This document shows, piece after piece, positions 15,780 through 24,914 of a DNA stretch of 64,000 nt. Each line of letters opens with the position of its first letter. Within the stretch, counting starts at the first letter, position 1. This DNA is from a virus. The position numbers and the translations under genes were made by a program. The notes under the pieces are model-generated. The model was not told the origin of the DNA. It ran no database searches and saw only the letters and a program-made list of their open reading frames with translations. The stretch is from positions 1-64,000 of the IMG/VR virus record IMGVR_UViG_3300044641_007991. One strand, written 5' to 3'.

Positions 15780-17524
15780 GAAAAGTTTTATTATCTCCAT
15801 GGTTTTCGTTGGTAACTCTAGCATTAGTAATAGTGCTACGGGTTGCTGACCCTAGTTTCATAGAATCGATTCGACTTCGATATTTCGACACAATTATAAC
15901 AAGTCAGCAAGTTAAACCTTCTGAACAAATTCGTGTTGTTAATATTGATGATGAAACGATCAAACGCTATGGTCAATTCCCATTTCCGCGTGACAAATAT
16001 GCTGAGATAATCCAGACATTATTTGACCATCAAGCTGGATTAGTTGTTTTTAACGTATTCATGCCAGAATCTGATAGGTTTGGAAAGGACAATGAACTCA
16101 AAAAAATTATTGACACCTATCCAGTTATCTTACCTGAAGTTGGGGTTAATGATTCTACTGCTAGTGTTGCCCCTAAAATTGGCGTATCCGAAATCGGTGA
16201 ATCTGCCAGACCTTGGGCGCCACAGTACAAGGGAATACAATCTAACATCCCAGAATATCAGGGTGCAGCAGGCATTGGAGTCGTTAATACCCTCCCAGAA
16301 ATTGATGGAGTCACCAGAAGAATACCCATGGTTGTATCAGCCACAGATACTCTCTACCCGTCCATCTCGATGGAAACGCTTAGAGTTGCAGCTGGAGACC
16401 CTAGCTTTCAAATTAAGTCTAATGAATCGGGGATCGAAGCAGTTAGAATCCCTCAGTTTGGAAAAATTGATACTGATGAATTTGGAAGAATCTGGATCGA
16501 TTGGTCGAACATACCGATGGAATATTCCTTCAATAGATTACCCGATAGTTTTGATGGTGGAATTGTTATTGTCGGGCTTACTGGACGAGGACTCAATAAT
16601 CCTGTCGCAACAGCTAGAGGGAACGTCTATCCGCATCAACTTCAATCTACGGTATTAGATACAATTTTAAAAGGTACTAATATTTCTAGACCAGATTGGG
16701 CAACAGTTGTTGAATTATTATCAACATTATTATTGAGTATTGTTTCTATATTATTAGTGCGGTGGAAATATGGATTTATTCCTGTTATTACAGCTATTAC
16801 CTCTATACATTTTGGTGTTAGTTATATTTTTAACAATTATCATTACCTTTTGGACGCTACGATTCCTGTTCTGGGCATTTTTCTGGTGTATGCTCATAGT
16901 TTCACTGTTAAATTTATTACTGAACTAAACGCTAAATTGCAAATTAAACGACAATTTGGAACTTATTTAAGTCCTGCATTGGTAGAAAAGTTGCAAAAAA
17001 ATCCTGAGTTGTTAACTCTTGGTGGAGAATCTAGAGAATTGACAATTTATTTTTCTGATATTAGGTCATTTACAACGCTGTCTGAGCATTATAAAACTGA
17101 TCCCATGGGGTTAACCAATTTAATAACCCGATATATGGATAAAATGTTACCTATTATAATGAAAAATGAAGGTACTGTTGGAAAACTTATTGGTGATGCT
17201 ATTATGGCATGGTGGGGTGCTCCATTAGATGTAGAAAATCACGCATCAATGGCTATTAAAACTGCAAAAGAAATGGAAATAGCATTAGCAGAATTAAATG
17301 AAGAATTAATATCTGAAGGTAAACCTCCATTACATGTTGGTGCTGGTATTAGTACTGGAACTGTATTTGTTGGTAATATGGGATCTTCTGAAAGATTTAG
17401 TTATGATATATTAGGGGATGAGGTTAATCTTGCAGCAAGATTAGAAGGACAAACTAAAGGATACGGAGTATCTTTAATATTGAGTGAAAACGCATTAAAT
17501 AGATTAAAGTTTGAAAATGTATAA
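15776..17524 (+). CDS. CHASE2-domain adenylate/guanylate cyclase, N-terminal piece of a split gene
   Basis: 582 residues. A membrane helix (about 8-22), an extracytoplasmic CHASE2 sensor (about 25-300), three membrane helices (about 305-375) and a class III cyclase domain (about 395-582). Metal-binding Asp residues lie in FSDIRSFT and IGDAIMAWWG; the transition-state Asn and Arg are in DEVNLAARLEGQ. The piece ends at LNRLKFENV because cassette 4 interrupts it. The missing last strands are encoded at 18504-18770. All catalytic residues are in this piece, so activity may survive, alone or with the C-piece. It probably makes cAMP or cGMP in response to an envelope signal. Confidence 0.9.
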   Translation: MRKVLLSPWFSLVTLALVIVLRVADPSFIESIRLRYFDTIITSQQVKPSEQIRVVNIDDETIKRYGQFPFPRDKYAEIIQTLFDHQAGLVVFNVFMPESDRFGKDNELKKIIDTYPVILPEVGVNDSTASVAPKIGVSEIGESARPWAPQYKGIQSNIPEYQGAAGIGVVNTLPEIDGVTRRIPMVVSATDTLYPSISMETLRVAAGDPSFQIKSNESGIEAVRIPQFGKIDTDEFGRIWIDWSNIPMEYSFNRLPDSFDGGIVIVGLTGRGLNNPVATARGNVYPHQLQSTVLDTILKGTNISRPDWATVVELLSTLLLSIVSILLVRWKYGFIPVITAITSIHFGVSYIFNNYHYLLDATIPVLGIFLVYAHSFTVKFITELNAKLQIKRQFGTYLSPALVEKLQKNPELLTLGGESRELTIYFSDIRSFTTLSEHYKTDPMGLTNLITRYMDKMLPIIMKNEGTVGKLIGDAIMAWWGAPLDVENHASMAIKTAKEMEIALAELNEELISEGKPPLHVGAGISTGTVFVGNMGSSERFSYDILGDEVNLAARLEGQTKGYGVSLILSENALNRLKFENV

Positions 17525-17571
17525 ATAATGTGTAGATCGCGATACTACTAATATCCATCTACTCTAAACAT
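17520..17571 (+). promoter_or_regulatory. HEG 5' module 4: late promoter and covarying hairpin
   Basis: TATAAATA (17520-17527), which supplies the stop codon of the cyclase N-piece. Outer stem GTAGAT/ATCTAC (17532-17537/17557-17562), CGC, inner stem GATA/TATC (17541-17544/17552-17555), one C, then TCTAAACAT (17563-17571). Confidence 0.87.
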
Positions 17572-17599
17572 ATTCTTAACACTATTACGAGGAACAGTT

Positions 17600-18511
17600 A
17601 TGTCCAGCGAAAATATTTATACACATACAATATCAGAATCACAACGATTAGAATTTAAACCTACTTGGTTATACATTAAATATCACCCAGTAACAGGCTT
17701 ATCTTATTTTGGTAAGACGATTAAAAATCCATACAAATATAAAGGATCTGGTCCATATTGGAAAAACCATATAAAAAAGTATAATAGTAAATTTGTAGAA
17801 ACTTTATGGTGTCATTTATTTGTGAATATTGATGAATTGGTTGAATATGCTTTATGGTTTTCTAGTGTGAACGATATTGTAGAATCCACATTATGGGCTA
17901 ATATGGTATTTGAAGATGGATTAGGTGGAAGAGGAGTAAGTGGTGCCGGTAATGGTATGTACAATAAACAGCACACAGAAGAAACGAAAAAATTAATTTC
18001 TGAAATAAAAACAGCTAATCCGGTAAAACTGTTTGCAGAAGATAATCCACGATTTGGGAAACCTGGAACATTTAAAAATAAAACCCACACTAAAGAATCT
18101 AAATTGAAAATTTCAAATTCTAAAAAGAATAAAACTTATGAAGAAATTTATGGCTCGGTTGAAAAAGCTCAAATAATGAGAGAAAAACGATCAACCGAAT
18201 CTAAAAATAGATCTGTATCTGAAATTACTAGAAAAAAATTAAGTTTAGCCAATATAGGAAAGACTAGAACTGAACAACAAAGATTAAATAATTCAAAAGC
18301 TCAAAAAGGATTACAAGCAGGATCCAATAACCCAAGAGCTTTAAAAATTAAAGCGATATCTCCAGAAGGCGAAATATTCCATATTCATGGAGAATTTAGA
18401 ATATTTTGCGAATCTAAATCATTATCTCAATCAATAGCAGGAAAAATATTGAAACATAACCATAAACCAAAATCCGGTAATTGTATTGGGTGGAGTTTTT
18501 CTTATGAATGA
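17600..18511 (+). CDS. GIY-YIG homing endonuclease with NUMOD3 repeats (cassette 4)
   Basis: 303 residues. MSSENIYTHTISES, GIY-YIG core FKPTWLYIKYHPVTGLSYFGKT (about 19-40), then NUMOD3-type DNA-binding motifs: GMYNKQHTEETKKLISE, NPRFGKPGTFKNKTHTKES and a third near 225. The C-terminal part (about 250-303) looks like a NUMOD1/HTH segment, ISPEGEIFHIHGEFRIFCESK. It interrupts the cyclase gene. Its stop overlaps the start of the cyclase C-piece (ATGAATGA), so the C-piece is likely translated by coupling. Confidence 0.88.
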   Translation: MSSENIYTHTISESQRLEFKPTWLYIKYHPVTGLSYFGKTIKNPYKYKGSGPYWKNHIKKYNSKFVETLWCHLFVNIDELVEYALWFSSVNDIVESTLWANMVFEDGLGGRGVSGAGNGMYNKQHTEETKKLISEIKTANPVKLFAEDNPRFGKPGTFKNKTHTKESKLKISNSKKNKTYEEIYGSVEKAQIMREKRSTESKNRSVSEITRKKLSLANIGKTRTEQQRLNNSKAQKGLQAGSNNPRALKIKAISPEGEIFHIHGEFRIFCESKSLSQSIAGKILKHNHKPKSGNCIGWSFSYE

Positions 18512-18770
18512 TTTTGTTGAACTCGATACAGTAGCAGTCAAGGGAAAAAAAGAAGGGATTAAGATTTTCACGGTAGCAAATCCACCACCAGAACATCAAT
18601 TATATCTAGAAGCATATTATGCTGGGGATTGGAAATCTGCTGCGATTATTTGTAAACATTTATCCGAACAACCAGGAGATCTTCAACATTATTATGAATT
18701 AATGTTAGAACGTATTTCTGGAGAATGTCCAGATAACTGGACTGGTACATATCACGCAACTTCCAAATGA
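18504..18770 (+). CDS. CHASE2 cyclase, C-terminal piece of the split gene
   Basis: 88 residues. NDFVELDTVAVKGKKEGIKI is exactly the closing beta strands of a class III cyclase domain, and the tail (LYLEAYYAGDWKSAA ... CPDNWTGTYHATSK) matches the usual end of CHASE2 cyclases. Joined to the N-piece, the protein reads KFEN|DFVELD; both sides share AATG at the junction. It has its own ATG within the endonuclease stop. Whether the two pieces associate is unknown. Confidence 0.85.
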   Translation: MNDFVELDTVAVKGKKEGIKIFTVANPPPEHQLYLEAYYAGDWKSAAIICKHLSEQPGDLQHYYELMLERISGECPDNWTGTYHATSK

Positions 18771-18773
18771 AAA

Positions 18774-18794
18774 AAGGGAGCCGAAGCTCCCTTT
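18774..18794. terminator. Bidirectional intrinsic terminator
   Basis: GGGAGC-CGAA-GCTCCC (18776-18791) with flanking A and T runs, between the convergent cyclase C-piece and groEL. Confidence 0.9.
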
Positions 18795-18799
18795 ATCTT

Positions 18800-20431
<1,632 letters not shown>

Positions 20432-20463
20432 TTATTGTGTAAATATAATTATTTAAATCTATA

Positions 20464-20799
20464 TTAACATCCATTGTTGTTATCTGAATCCATATCTCGT
20501 TCGACGATAGGACTGATTACTTGTTGATAAGTTTCCTCAAAGATGTCTGGCTTACATGCATAGAATTCTCCTTGGACACCACGAATAATATAATCACCTT
20601 CAGATGCAATATGATACGAATCACTTCTGTCTTCTAGAGTTTTGATTTCTAACCAAGCTTCATTCTCATCAGTATCGTACATTCCAGCATCACGATAAGC
20701 ATCACCAAGCCAGTTTTTCAAAAATAATAAACATTCTGATGTATATTCAAATACAACAGCTTCAATTACAACTGGTCGTTTTTTGTATTTTTTAATCAT
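20464..20799 (-). CDS. Conserved phage protein, MIKKYKKRPVVIEAV family
   Basis: 111 residues from the ATG at 20799, which overlaps the stop of the GroES-like gene. The N-terminus MIKKYKKRPVVIEAVVF and the phrase GDYIIRGVQGEFYACKPDIF are typical of a small phage and prophage protein family of unknown function. Cytoplasmic. It lies between groES-like and groEL. Confidence 0.8.
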   Translation of the reverse strand: MIKKYKKRPVVIEAVVFEYTSECLLFLKNWLGDAYRDAGMYDTDENEAWLEIKTLEDRSDSYHIASEGDYIIRGVQGEFYACKPDIFEETYQQVISPIVERDMDSDNNNGC

Positions 20800-21034
20800 C
20801 TTCGCCGTAGATTGCAATAATATGCTCTGATTTAATTACATACAAATCATTTTTAATTTTCTTAGCTTCATTCCAATCAATCATGATTGTATCTTCCAAT
20901 TTTAAATCTTCAACCCACCCGCCAAATCCTAAGACTTTGGCTTTAATTGCATCATCACTCTCAACTCCTTGAATAAGACCTTGATACTCATCTTTTTGTT
21001 TCTTAACGATAACATAATCATTTAATACTTGCAT
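20792..21034 (-). CDS. GroES-like co-chaperonin
   Basis: 80 residues, against 97 for GroES and about 111 for T4 gp31. MQVLNDYVIVKKQKDE begins the beta-barrel as in Cpn10. Then follow IKAKVLGFGG, LKLEDTIMIDW and VIKSEHIIAIYGED, matching the barrel strands and the final ILAI. The segment corresponding to the mobile loop (EYQGLIQGVES) is short and has an IQG phrase where GroES has IVL. With GroEL next to it, a phage-encoded pair is likely. Confidence 0.75.
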   Translation of the reverse strand: MQVLNDYVIVKKQKDEYQGLIQGVESDDAIKAKVLGFGGWVEDLKLEDTIMIDWNEAKKIKNDLYVIKSEHIIAIYGEDD

Positions 21035-21062
21035 AAGTTTCCTCTTTTAGTTAAAACAATAC

Positions 21063-21263
21063 TTATATTGCTGTTGATGGGATTAATTTTGGAATAGTTA
21101 ATTCCGGTTTTTGTTCTGGTTGAACAAATTCTGGTTGTGGTTTTGGATGCGCTGCTTTAAATGCCGCAACTAATTGCTCATTAATCTGAGCGGCAAATAT
21201 GAATAATAGAACAAATACGATAGGAAAAAATACGATTTTTAATAATGTTTCTATATGTTTCAT
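21063..21263 (-). CDS. Small single-span membrane protein
   Basis: 66 residues from the ATG at 21263 with AGGTGAT upstream. One membrane helix at about 8-28 (IVFFPIVFVLLFIFAAQ), then a proline-rich tail (KPQPEFVQPEQKPELTIP). Function unknown. It lies just downstream of the tmRNA coding piece. Confidence 0.6.
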   Translation of the reverse strand: MKHIETLLKIVFFPIVFVLLFIFAAQINEQLVAAFKAAHPKPQPEFVQPEQKPELTIPKLIPSTAI

Positions 21264-21284
21264 GATCACCTAATGAATTATAAA

Positions 21285-21730
21285 TGTAAGAAAACGGTTT
21301 ATTCTGTTTCGAGGAAAACCGCAAAAACCCAACTATAATTTTAAGCTGCTAGAGCAGTAGAATTATAGAAAGCGTCGTTTTTAGCTTCGCCATTTACTTA
21401 TTTTATGCTGATTACGTCAGTCATCTCTCGATTCTCCAGTGTTCTTTGATCTCAACGTCGAATCTGTTCACCCCCATCAGAAACACACTTAAACTGGTCC
21501 GGCAGAATTTTTTCATTCCAGTTCGTTTATGTGACCGTCGTCACTACTTAGCTGCGGCAAAAGTATGTTTCTGGTGGAGGTGGGGGAATAATGCTATCCC
21601 CGTCCGCCAAAACTATTATAACACCTTCAACGAATACTTTAAAATCACACTGCATAAGGACATAACGGACTCAAACCGAGTTCTTTGATACTATCTTACC
21701 TTATCGAACCTGAACACCTAGTGTGATTTT
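21285..21730 (-). ncRNA. ssrA: Circularly permuted (two-piece) tmRNA
   Basis: On the minus strand the acceptor piece comes first and ends CACCTCCACCA (21582-21572); about 96 bases later the coding piece begins GGGGGTGAACAGATTCGACG (21475 onward), with the near-invariant ATTCGACG. GGGGGTG pairs with CACCTCC to make the acceptor stem (one G-U), and the intervening bases extend this helix (GAAACA with TGTTTC). A tag frame ends in ALAA and stop. A perfect 11-bp stem (21730-21720/21651-21641) closes the outer acceptor domain. The two-piece order is known from alphaproteobacteria, cyanobacteria and some betaproteobacteria. The 5' limit of the acceptor piece and the 3' limit of the coding piece are approximate. 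Confidence 0.88.
21341..21391 (-). other. tmRNA tag-peptide frame
   Basis: Reading from GGC at 21391 gives GEAKNDAFYNSTALAA then TAA; resuming at GCT would give AKNDAFYNSTALAA. The -4 base before GGC is A, as needed in E. coli tmRNA, which favours the longer tag. The ALAA end is the classic ClpXP/ClpAP degradation signal. The tag is nested inside a stem (CTATAATT/AATTATAG). Confidence 0.85.
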
Positions 21731-21900
21731 AAAAAGAGCAATACATTTAACAGAAAGAGTGAGTCGTACCAATCTGCCACCCAACAGAAACGTCAATATA
21801 ACGGCATTGTCACTTTATCTAATAGACAGGGATATTTCCGGTTATATCATACGTCCCGTTCTCGCGATGCCCGAGGGTAAATGTATTAAATTTATTTATT
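21731..21900 (-). other. Upstream flank of the tmRNA, no protein gene
   Basis: No convincing reading frame. The minus strand has a late-promoter-like AATAAATA (21900-21893) overlapping the stop of the exonuclease gene, then G+C-richer sequence that can fold locally (for example CCCTCGGG near 21870). It may be leader or part of the tmRNA precursor; I cannot fix a transcription start. Confidence 0.4.
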
Positions 21901-22477
21901 CTGGATATAAAAGTTGCAGTGCATCTAGTACAATGTCATCCAGAGGATTGTGTTTTATCACAACATTTCTATCCCATGTTCCTGGATATTTACTTGCATC
22001 AATATCACAATATCCGCGTTTTGGATTTGTAGCAACTAAATCTACATAAGTTCGCATATCACGATAATTGCTGTATCGCACTAATAAATCAACACCAACA
22101 GCTTTACACAAACTATCAATAGATATTTGATCAAGACCACCTCTAGTCCAGATTAATGTATTCTCTGGATCACAATGTTGATTGATATAATTTCGCAGGA
22201 TTTCAATTCCGTGTTTAGCTGGAAGATCGTCTTTCTTAGGAAAGAAACTCTGTTGTTTTACAAGATCACATTGTTTATTCCACCAAGCAATTGTATCTTT
22301 ATCAACAGTTCTACCATAATTTTCAATTTGATCTTTTACTGAAAATTTTACAAACAGCGCATCAGAATATAATGATTCCCAGGTATTTGGTTTTGTGATA
22401 TCGATATAAACAATAGCTGCAGATAAAATAACAGTTGTAGATTCAACACCCATGGTTTCTACGTCAAAAATTAACAC
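21896..22477 (-). CDS. DexA-like 3'-5' exonuclease (DEDD family)
   Basis: 193 residues. MLIFDVETMGVESTTVILSAA carries the D-x-E motif (Asp 5, Glu 7); a later Asp lies in LDQISIDSLC and the C-terminal HNPLDD supplies the last His/Asp. The layout matches phage exonuclease A and the RNase T-like Rv2179c group. It degrades nucleic acid from the 3' end; the T4 relative acts on DNA. It has its own sigma70-type promoter. Confidence 0.8.
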   Translation of the reverse strand: MLIFDVETMGVESTTVILSAAIVYIDITKPNTWESLYSDALFVKFSVKDQIENYGRTVDKDTIAWWNKQCDLVKQQSFFPKKDDLPAKHGIEILRNYINQHCDPENTLIWTRGGLDQISIDSLCKAVGVDLLVRYSNYRDMRTYVDLVATNPKRGYCDIDASKYPGTWDRNVVIKHNPLDDIVLDALQLLYPE

Positions 22478-22502
22478 ATATCACCTCACTAATTAAAATA
22501 CT

Positions 22503-22541
22503 ATTGTACTATAAATTTTCCTGGGAGTCAAGCACTTTTTT
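22503..22541 (-). promoter_or_regulatory. Sigma70-type early promoter
   Basis: -35 TTGACT (22531-22526), 17 bp, -10 TACAAT (22508-22503). It lies inside the 3' end of the small gene at 22637 and drives the exonuclease. Confidence 0.9.
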
Positions 22542-22637
22542 CTGTTTTAACAGTGCAACGTACTCTTTTCGTTGCGCATCCGTTAATTTATCTTGATCAG
22601 CCAATTTTTTTAAGTATTCAAAACGATATTCATTCAT
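22509..22637 (-). CDS. Small charged protein overlapping a promoter
   Basis: 42 residues, MNEYRFEYLKKLADQDKLTD... ending QKKVLDSQENL. The tail KKVLD is the translation of the AAAAAGTGC-TTGAC promoter motif. Its ATG overlaps the stop of the gene at 22630 (AATGAATGA). Helical and charged; function unknown. Confidence 0.6.
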   Translation of the reverse strand: MNEYRFEYLKKLADQDKLTDAQRKEYVALLKQKKVLDSQENL

Positions 22638-22848
22638 TGGATCTGTTTAAATTAGCAGCAGTATCCATTAGATTTTGTTTTTTCATTTTAACATTATCTT
22701 GAATTAAATTGTCTATTAAAGCTTTACTGAGCATAATCAATTCTTCTTGTTGGTCAGCAGTAATCTTACCTGTTTGTTTTAATGTTTGTAGAGTTTTATA
22801 TCTAGCATAAACTCGTTTTAATTTTGGATTAATATAATTTGATTTCAT
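22630..22848 (-). CDS. Small basic protein of unknown function
   Basis: 72 residues from the ATG at 22848, which follows the upstream stop by one base. Lys-rich helical N-terminus (NPKLKRVYARYKTLQTLKQ), then ITADQQEELIMLSKAL, the same ITADQQ/LTDAQR style as the 42-residue gene downstream, to which it may be related. Confidence 0.65.
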   Translation of the reverse strand: MKSNYINPKLKRVYARYKTLQTLKQTGKITADQQEELIMLSKALIDNLIQDNVKMKKQNLMDTAANLNRSNE

Positions 22849-22849
22849 G

Positions 22850-23095
22850 TTATTGCCTGACAACTAATCTAATATAATATTTAGACGGATATTTTTGGAT
22901 ATCAATCGGCAATCCGTATCTATCCCAGTGTACGGGCATTAATGTAAATTTATCTTTTAAGTTAATTCTAATTAACCCAGTAATAGTTTCTCCTCGTAAA
23001 CCCATGAAAATAAATTTATGGTTGCCGCCACATGCGATTGCAAGATCGTTAGAAAATTTAACATCAGATTGTAGCTCTTTTATTAAGTCTAGCAT
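22850..23095 (-). CDS. Unknown protein
   Basis: 81 residues, MLDLIKELQSDVKFSND...YIRLVVRQ, from the ATG at 23095 with GGAGAG upstream. Its start overlaps the nucleotidyltransferase-like gene by 32 bases in another frame. Mixed alpha/beta, cytoplasmic; no family recognised. Confidence 0.65.
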   Translation of the reverse strand: MLDLIKELQSDVKFSNDLAIACGGNHKFIFMGLRGETITGLIRINLKDKFTLMPVHWDRYGLPIDIQKYPSKYYIRLVVRQ

Positions 23096-23486
23096 TTTTA
23101 ATGCTCTCCGGTTGTTTGATGTCAACAATAATAGAATCATCATCAACTAATTGCTGGAACAAATATTTTCTATCTTCTTTATAGATTAAATTTAATTTGG
23201 TAGCAATTTCTGTGGCTAATTTCCATTTACGGAAATATCCAGGTTCATCTGTTAATAAGATATTATAGACACCATATCTAAATGATACCATATCATCATC
23301 TGGATAACTATCGCCGCATTTATTATCTAATTGGTGCTGTTGTTCAAATTGCTCAATGTCATCTACTAATAACATAATATCAATATCATTGTGTTCTTGA
23401 GATGGACAAATATATTTTGAACCTGTTAATAATACAGCATTAGATGCTGCCATTAATTTACATACATATTCAGGAAAATCGCTCAT
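23064..23486 (-). CDS. Nucleotidyltransferase-like protein
   Basis: 140 residues. LLTGSKYICPSQEHNDIDIMLLVDD (about 20-44) has the GS...D-x-D pattern of the polymerase-beta nucleotidyltransferase fold. The rest includes a segment YKEDRKYLFQQLV. The start overlaps the macrodomain stop (ATGA). Substrate unknown; the RNA-repair genes around it make an RNA or tRNA target plausible. Similar proteins are frequent, usually unnamed, in large phages. Confidence 0.7.
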   Translation of the reverse strand: MSDFPEYVCKLMAASNAVLLTGSKYICPSQEHNDIDIMLLVDDIEQFEQQHQLDNKCGDSYPDDDMVSFRYGVYNILLTDEPGYFRKWKLATEIATKLNLIYKEDRKYLFQQLVDDDSIIVDIKQPESIKNARLNKRATI

Positions 23487-23935
23487 CGTTGCCACTCCAC
23501 AATTGTATAATCAACCATACCTTCTAAATTATTTTTAATAATATCTCGAATAATGTTCCAGTCACCACCTGCTAAACCAGCACCAATTAATGGTAACCCA
23601 ATTTTTTTACCTTTAAAATCCGTAGCAATTAATCGCATAGAATCATTGATTGCTTGATAATTTTGCTTTAGGTCATTATATCCAGGCATGTATTGAGTGT
23701 ACGCATTTACAATTGTTAAACCCTTATCCATATAGGTATGTGCGCTATATGAACCCAATTTTGTTATATCACCCTGTTCTGTTGATTTGTCTGACAAATA
23801 CGCTTCTGGATATCTATTCCTAATTTGTAGAGCAATCCCTGCGCCCATAGCGCAAAAACAATTACAACCATGAACGATAACATCGAACTCGCCAGCATCA
23901 AATAAATCTAATAAATCACCTTTAATAATTTTCAT
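23483..23935 (-). CDS. Macrodomain protein (ADP-ribose phosphate phosphatase-like)
   Basis: 150 residues, a whole macrodomain. MKIIKGDLLDLFDAGEFDVIVHGCNC has the ADP-ribose pocket; CAMGAGIALQI and GLPLIGAGLAGGDW are the two glycine-rich loops. The closest known type is the Poa1p/ADP-ribose-1''-phosphate phosphatase group. Its substrate arises during 2'-phosphate removal in tRNA repair, which fits the RNA ligases nearby; ADP-ribose produced from NAD is the alternative. It overlaps genes on both sides by 4 bases. Confidence 0.88.
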   Translation of the reverse strand: MKIIKGDLLDLFDAGEFDVIVHGCNCFCAMGAGIALQIRNRYPEAYLSDKSTEQGDITKLGSYSAHTYMDKGLTIVNAYTQYMPGYNDLKQNYQAINDSMRLIATDFKGKKIGLPLIGAGLAGGDWNIIRDIIKNNLEGMVDYTIVEWQR

Positions 23936-24882
23936 TCTATATCCTCTAAAGTATTAGCAACAGTTTTATCATCCCTAACGCGAGAAAAAATTGGTAGGAA
24001 TAAAGATTTAATATCTGAATCTCGGTTTGAAATAATACAATTATATTTTACCTCGATAATTTTACCAACATAAGATTCTGGGTTATCTCGCTCACCTCGT
24101 TTATGTTTAAATCCAGAACCAACATTTACTCGCAATCGACCACAAGCAGTTTCACAAATTAATGATCCCAACATACCTTCAAATTGAGTTCCTGGAGTAC
24201 CATATTCAAAACCAACAACCAATAGATCCATAGGGTCTTCTGCTTTTAATTTTAATTGGTATTTAGATCGTTTGGCTTCCCATACACCATCCATTGCTTT
24301 AAGAATTCCGCCTTCTTCGCCTCGTTCTAGATTACGCTGATATTTTTGCATAACTTCTTCGCGAGAATTTACAATCTCGGATTCAACAATTTGTAATTTA
24401 GTTTGATTTTCTGGAACTGCTAGCCCAACAAATTTAAATCTTGTAGCATAACCAACTGAACAATATTCGTTTAAAAAATCATCATAAGGAATATAATCCC
24501 AGAGAACAACATACAACCCCTTAGCTTCTTCTGAGGTAATTGTTCCACGAACAGCTTTTGTTACATAACCATTAGATACTTTGCGTTCTGCTACTCGACC
24601 ATCAGGATAGCGCCACATTAATTCGCCATCTAGAATACATCTTTCATGTGTTGCAATTTCAATATCATCAAAACATGAGATATCTAGAATATTACCATTT
24701 CTGGTTGTAGCCGATACGAATTTTCCACCATCAAACTCTAGATTAATTCTAGAACTATCCATTTTACAATTATGGACCAGAATATTGTCAGCAAAAAAAT
24801 TATTAGTATTTTCGACCGTTATATCGTATAACAAATTATCACACTCTATCTCAACTACATTTTCTATTTTCATAGTTCTCAT
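23932..24882 (-). CDS. ATP-dependent DNA ligase C-part with C-terminal split intein (IntC)
   Basis: 316 residues. Residues 1-38 are an intein C-fragment: LYDITVENTNNFFADNILVHN is blocks F and G with the penultimate His and terminal Asn. Cys 39 is the +1 residue and Lys 40 in CKMDSSR is the nucleotidyl-transfer lysine of ligase motif I (usual KxDG; here KMDS). Then follow DGELMW (motif III), EGGILKAMDG (motif IV), and KLKAEDPMDLLVVGF (motif V), and an OB-fold end, as in T4 gp30. Trans-splicing with the 26049-26819 product would give a 431-residue ligase. Confidence 0.92.
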   Translation of the reverse strand: MRTMKIENVVEIECDNLLYDITVENTNNFFADNILVHNCKMDSSRINLEFDGGKFVSATTRNGNILDISCFDDIEIATHERCILDGELMWRYPDGRVAERKVSNGYVTKAVRGTITSEEAKGLYVVLWDYIPYDDFLNEYCSVGYATRFKFVGLAVPENQTKLQIVESEIVNSREEVMQKYQRNLERGEEGGILKAMDGVWEAKRSKYQLKLKAEDPMDLLVVGFEYGTPGTQFEGMLGSLICETACGRLRVNVGSGFKHKRGERDNPESYVGKIIEVKYNCIISNRDSDIKSLFLPIFSRVRDDKTVANTLEDIE

Positions 24883-24914
24883 AATAAATTTCCAATTTAA
24901 AGCTGTATATTGAT

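Noticed and set aside
16044-16658. 204-codon frame inside the cyclase gene
   Set aside because: Shadow of the CHASE2 domain in another frame; no ribosome site and no independent family resemblance.
17521-18506. Group I intron carrying the cassette 4 endonuclease in the cyclase gene
   Set aside because: The insertion starts with a promoter and hairpin directly at the break and shows no room or recognisable P3-P7 core beyond the endonuclease gene; the same 5' module also occurs at intergenic sites, so a free-standing cassette fits better.
21285-21730. Giant phage RNA of the GOLLD or ROOL type
   Set aside because: First considered because of the many hairpins; rejected once the tmRNA 5' end, acceptor end and ALAA tag were recognised.
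21446-22049. Plus-strand frames of 80 and 108 codons at 21.4-22.0 kb
   Set aside because: They lie over the tmRNA and the exonuclease gene on the other strand and have no ribosome sites.
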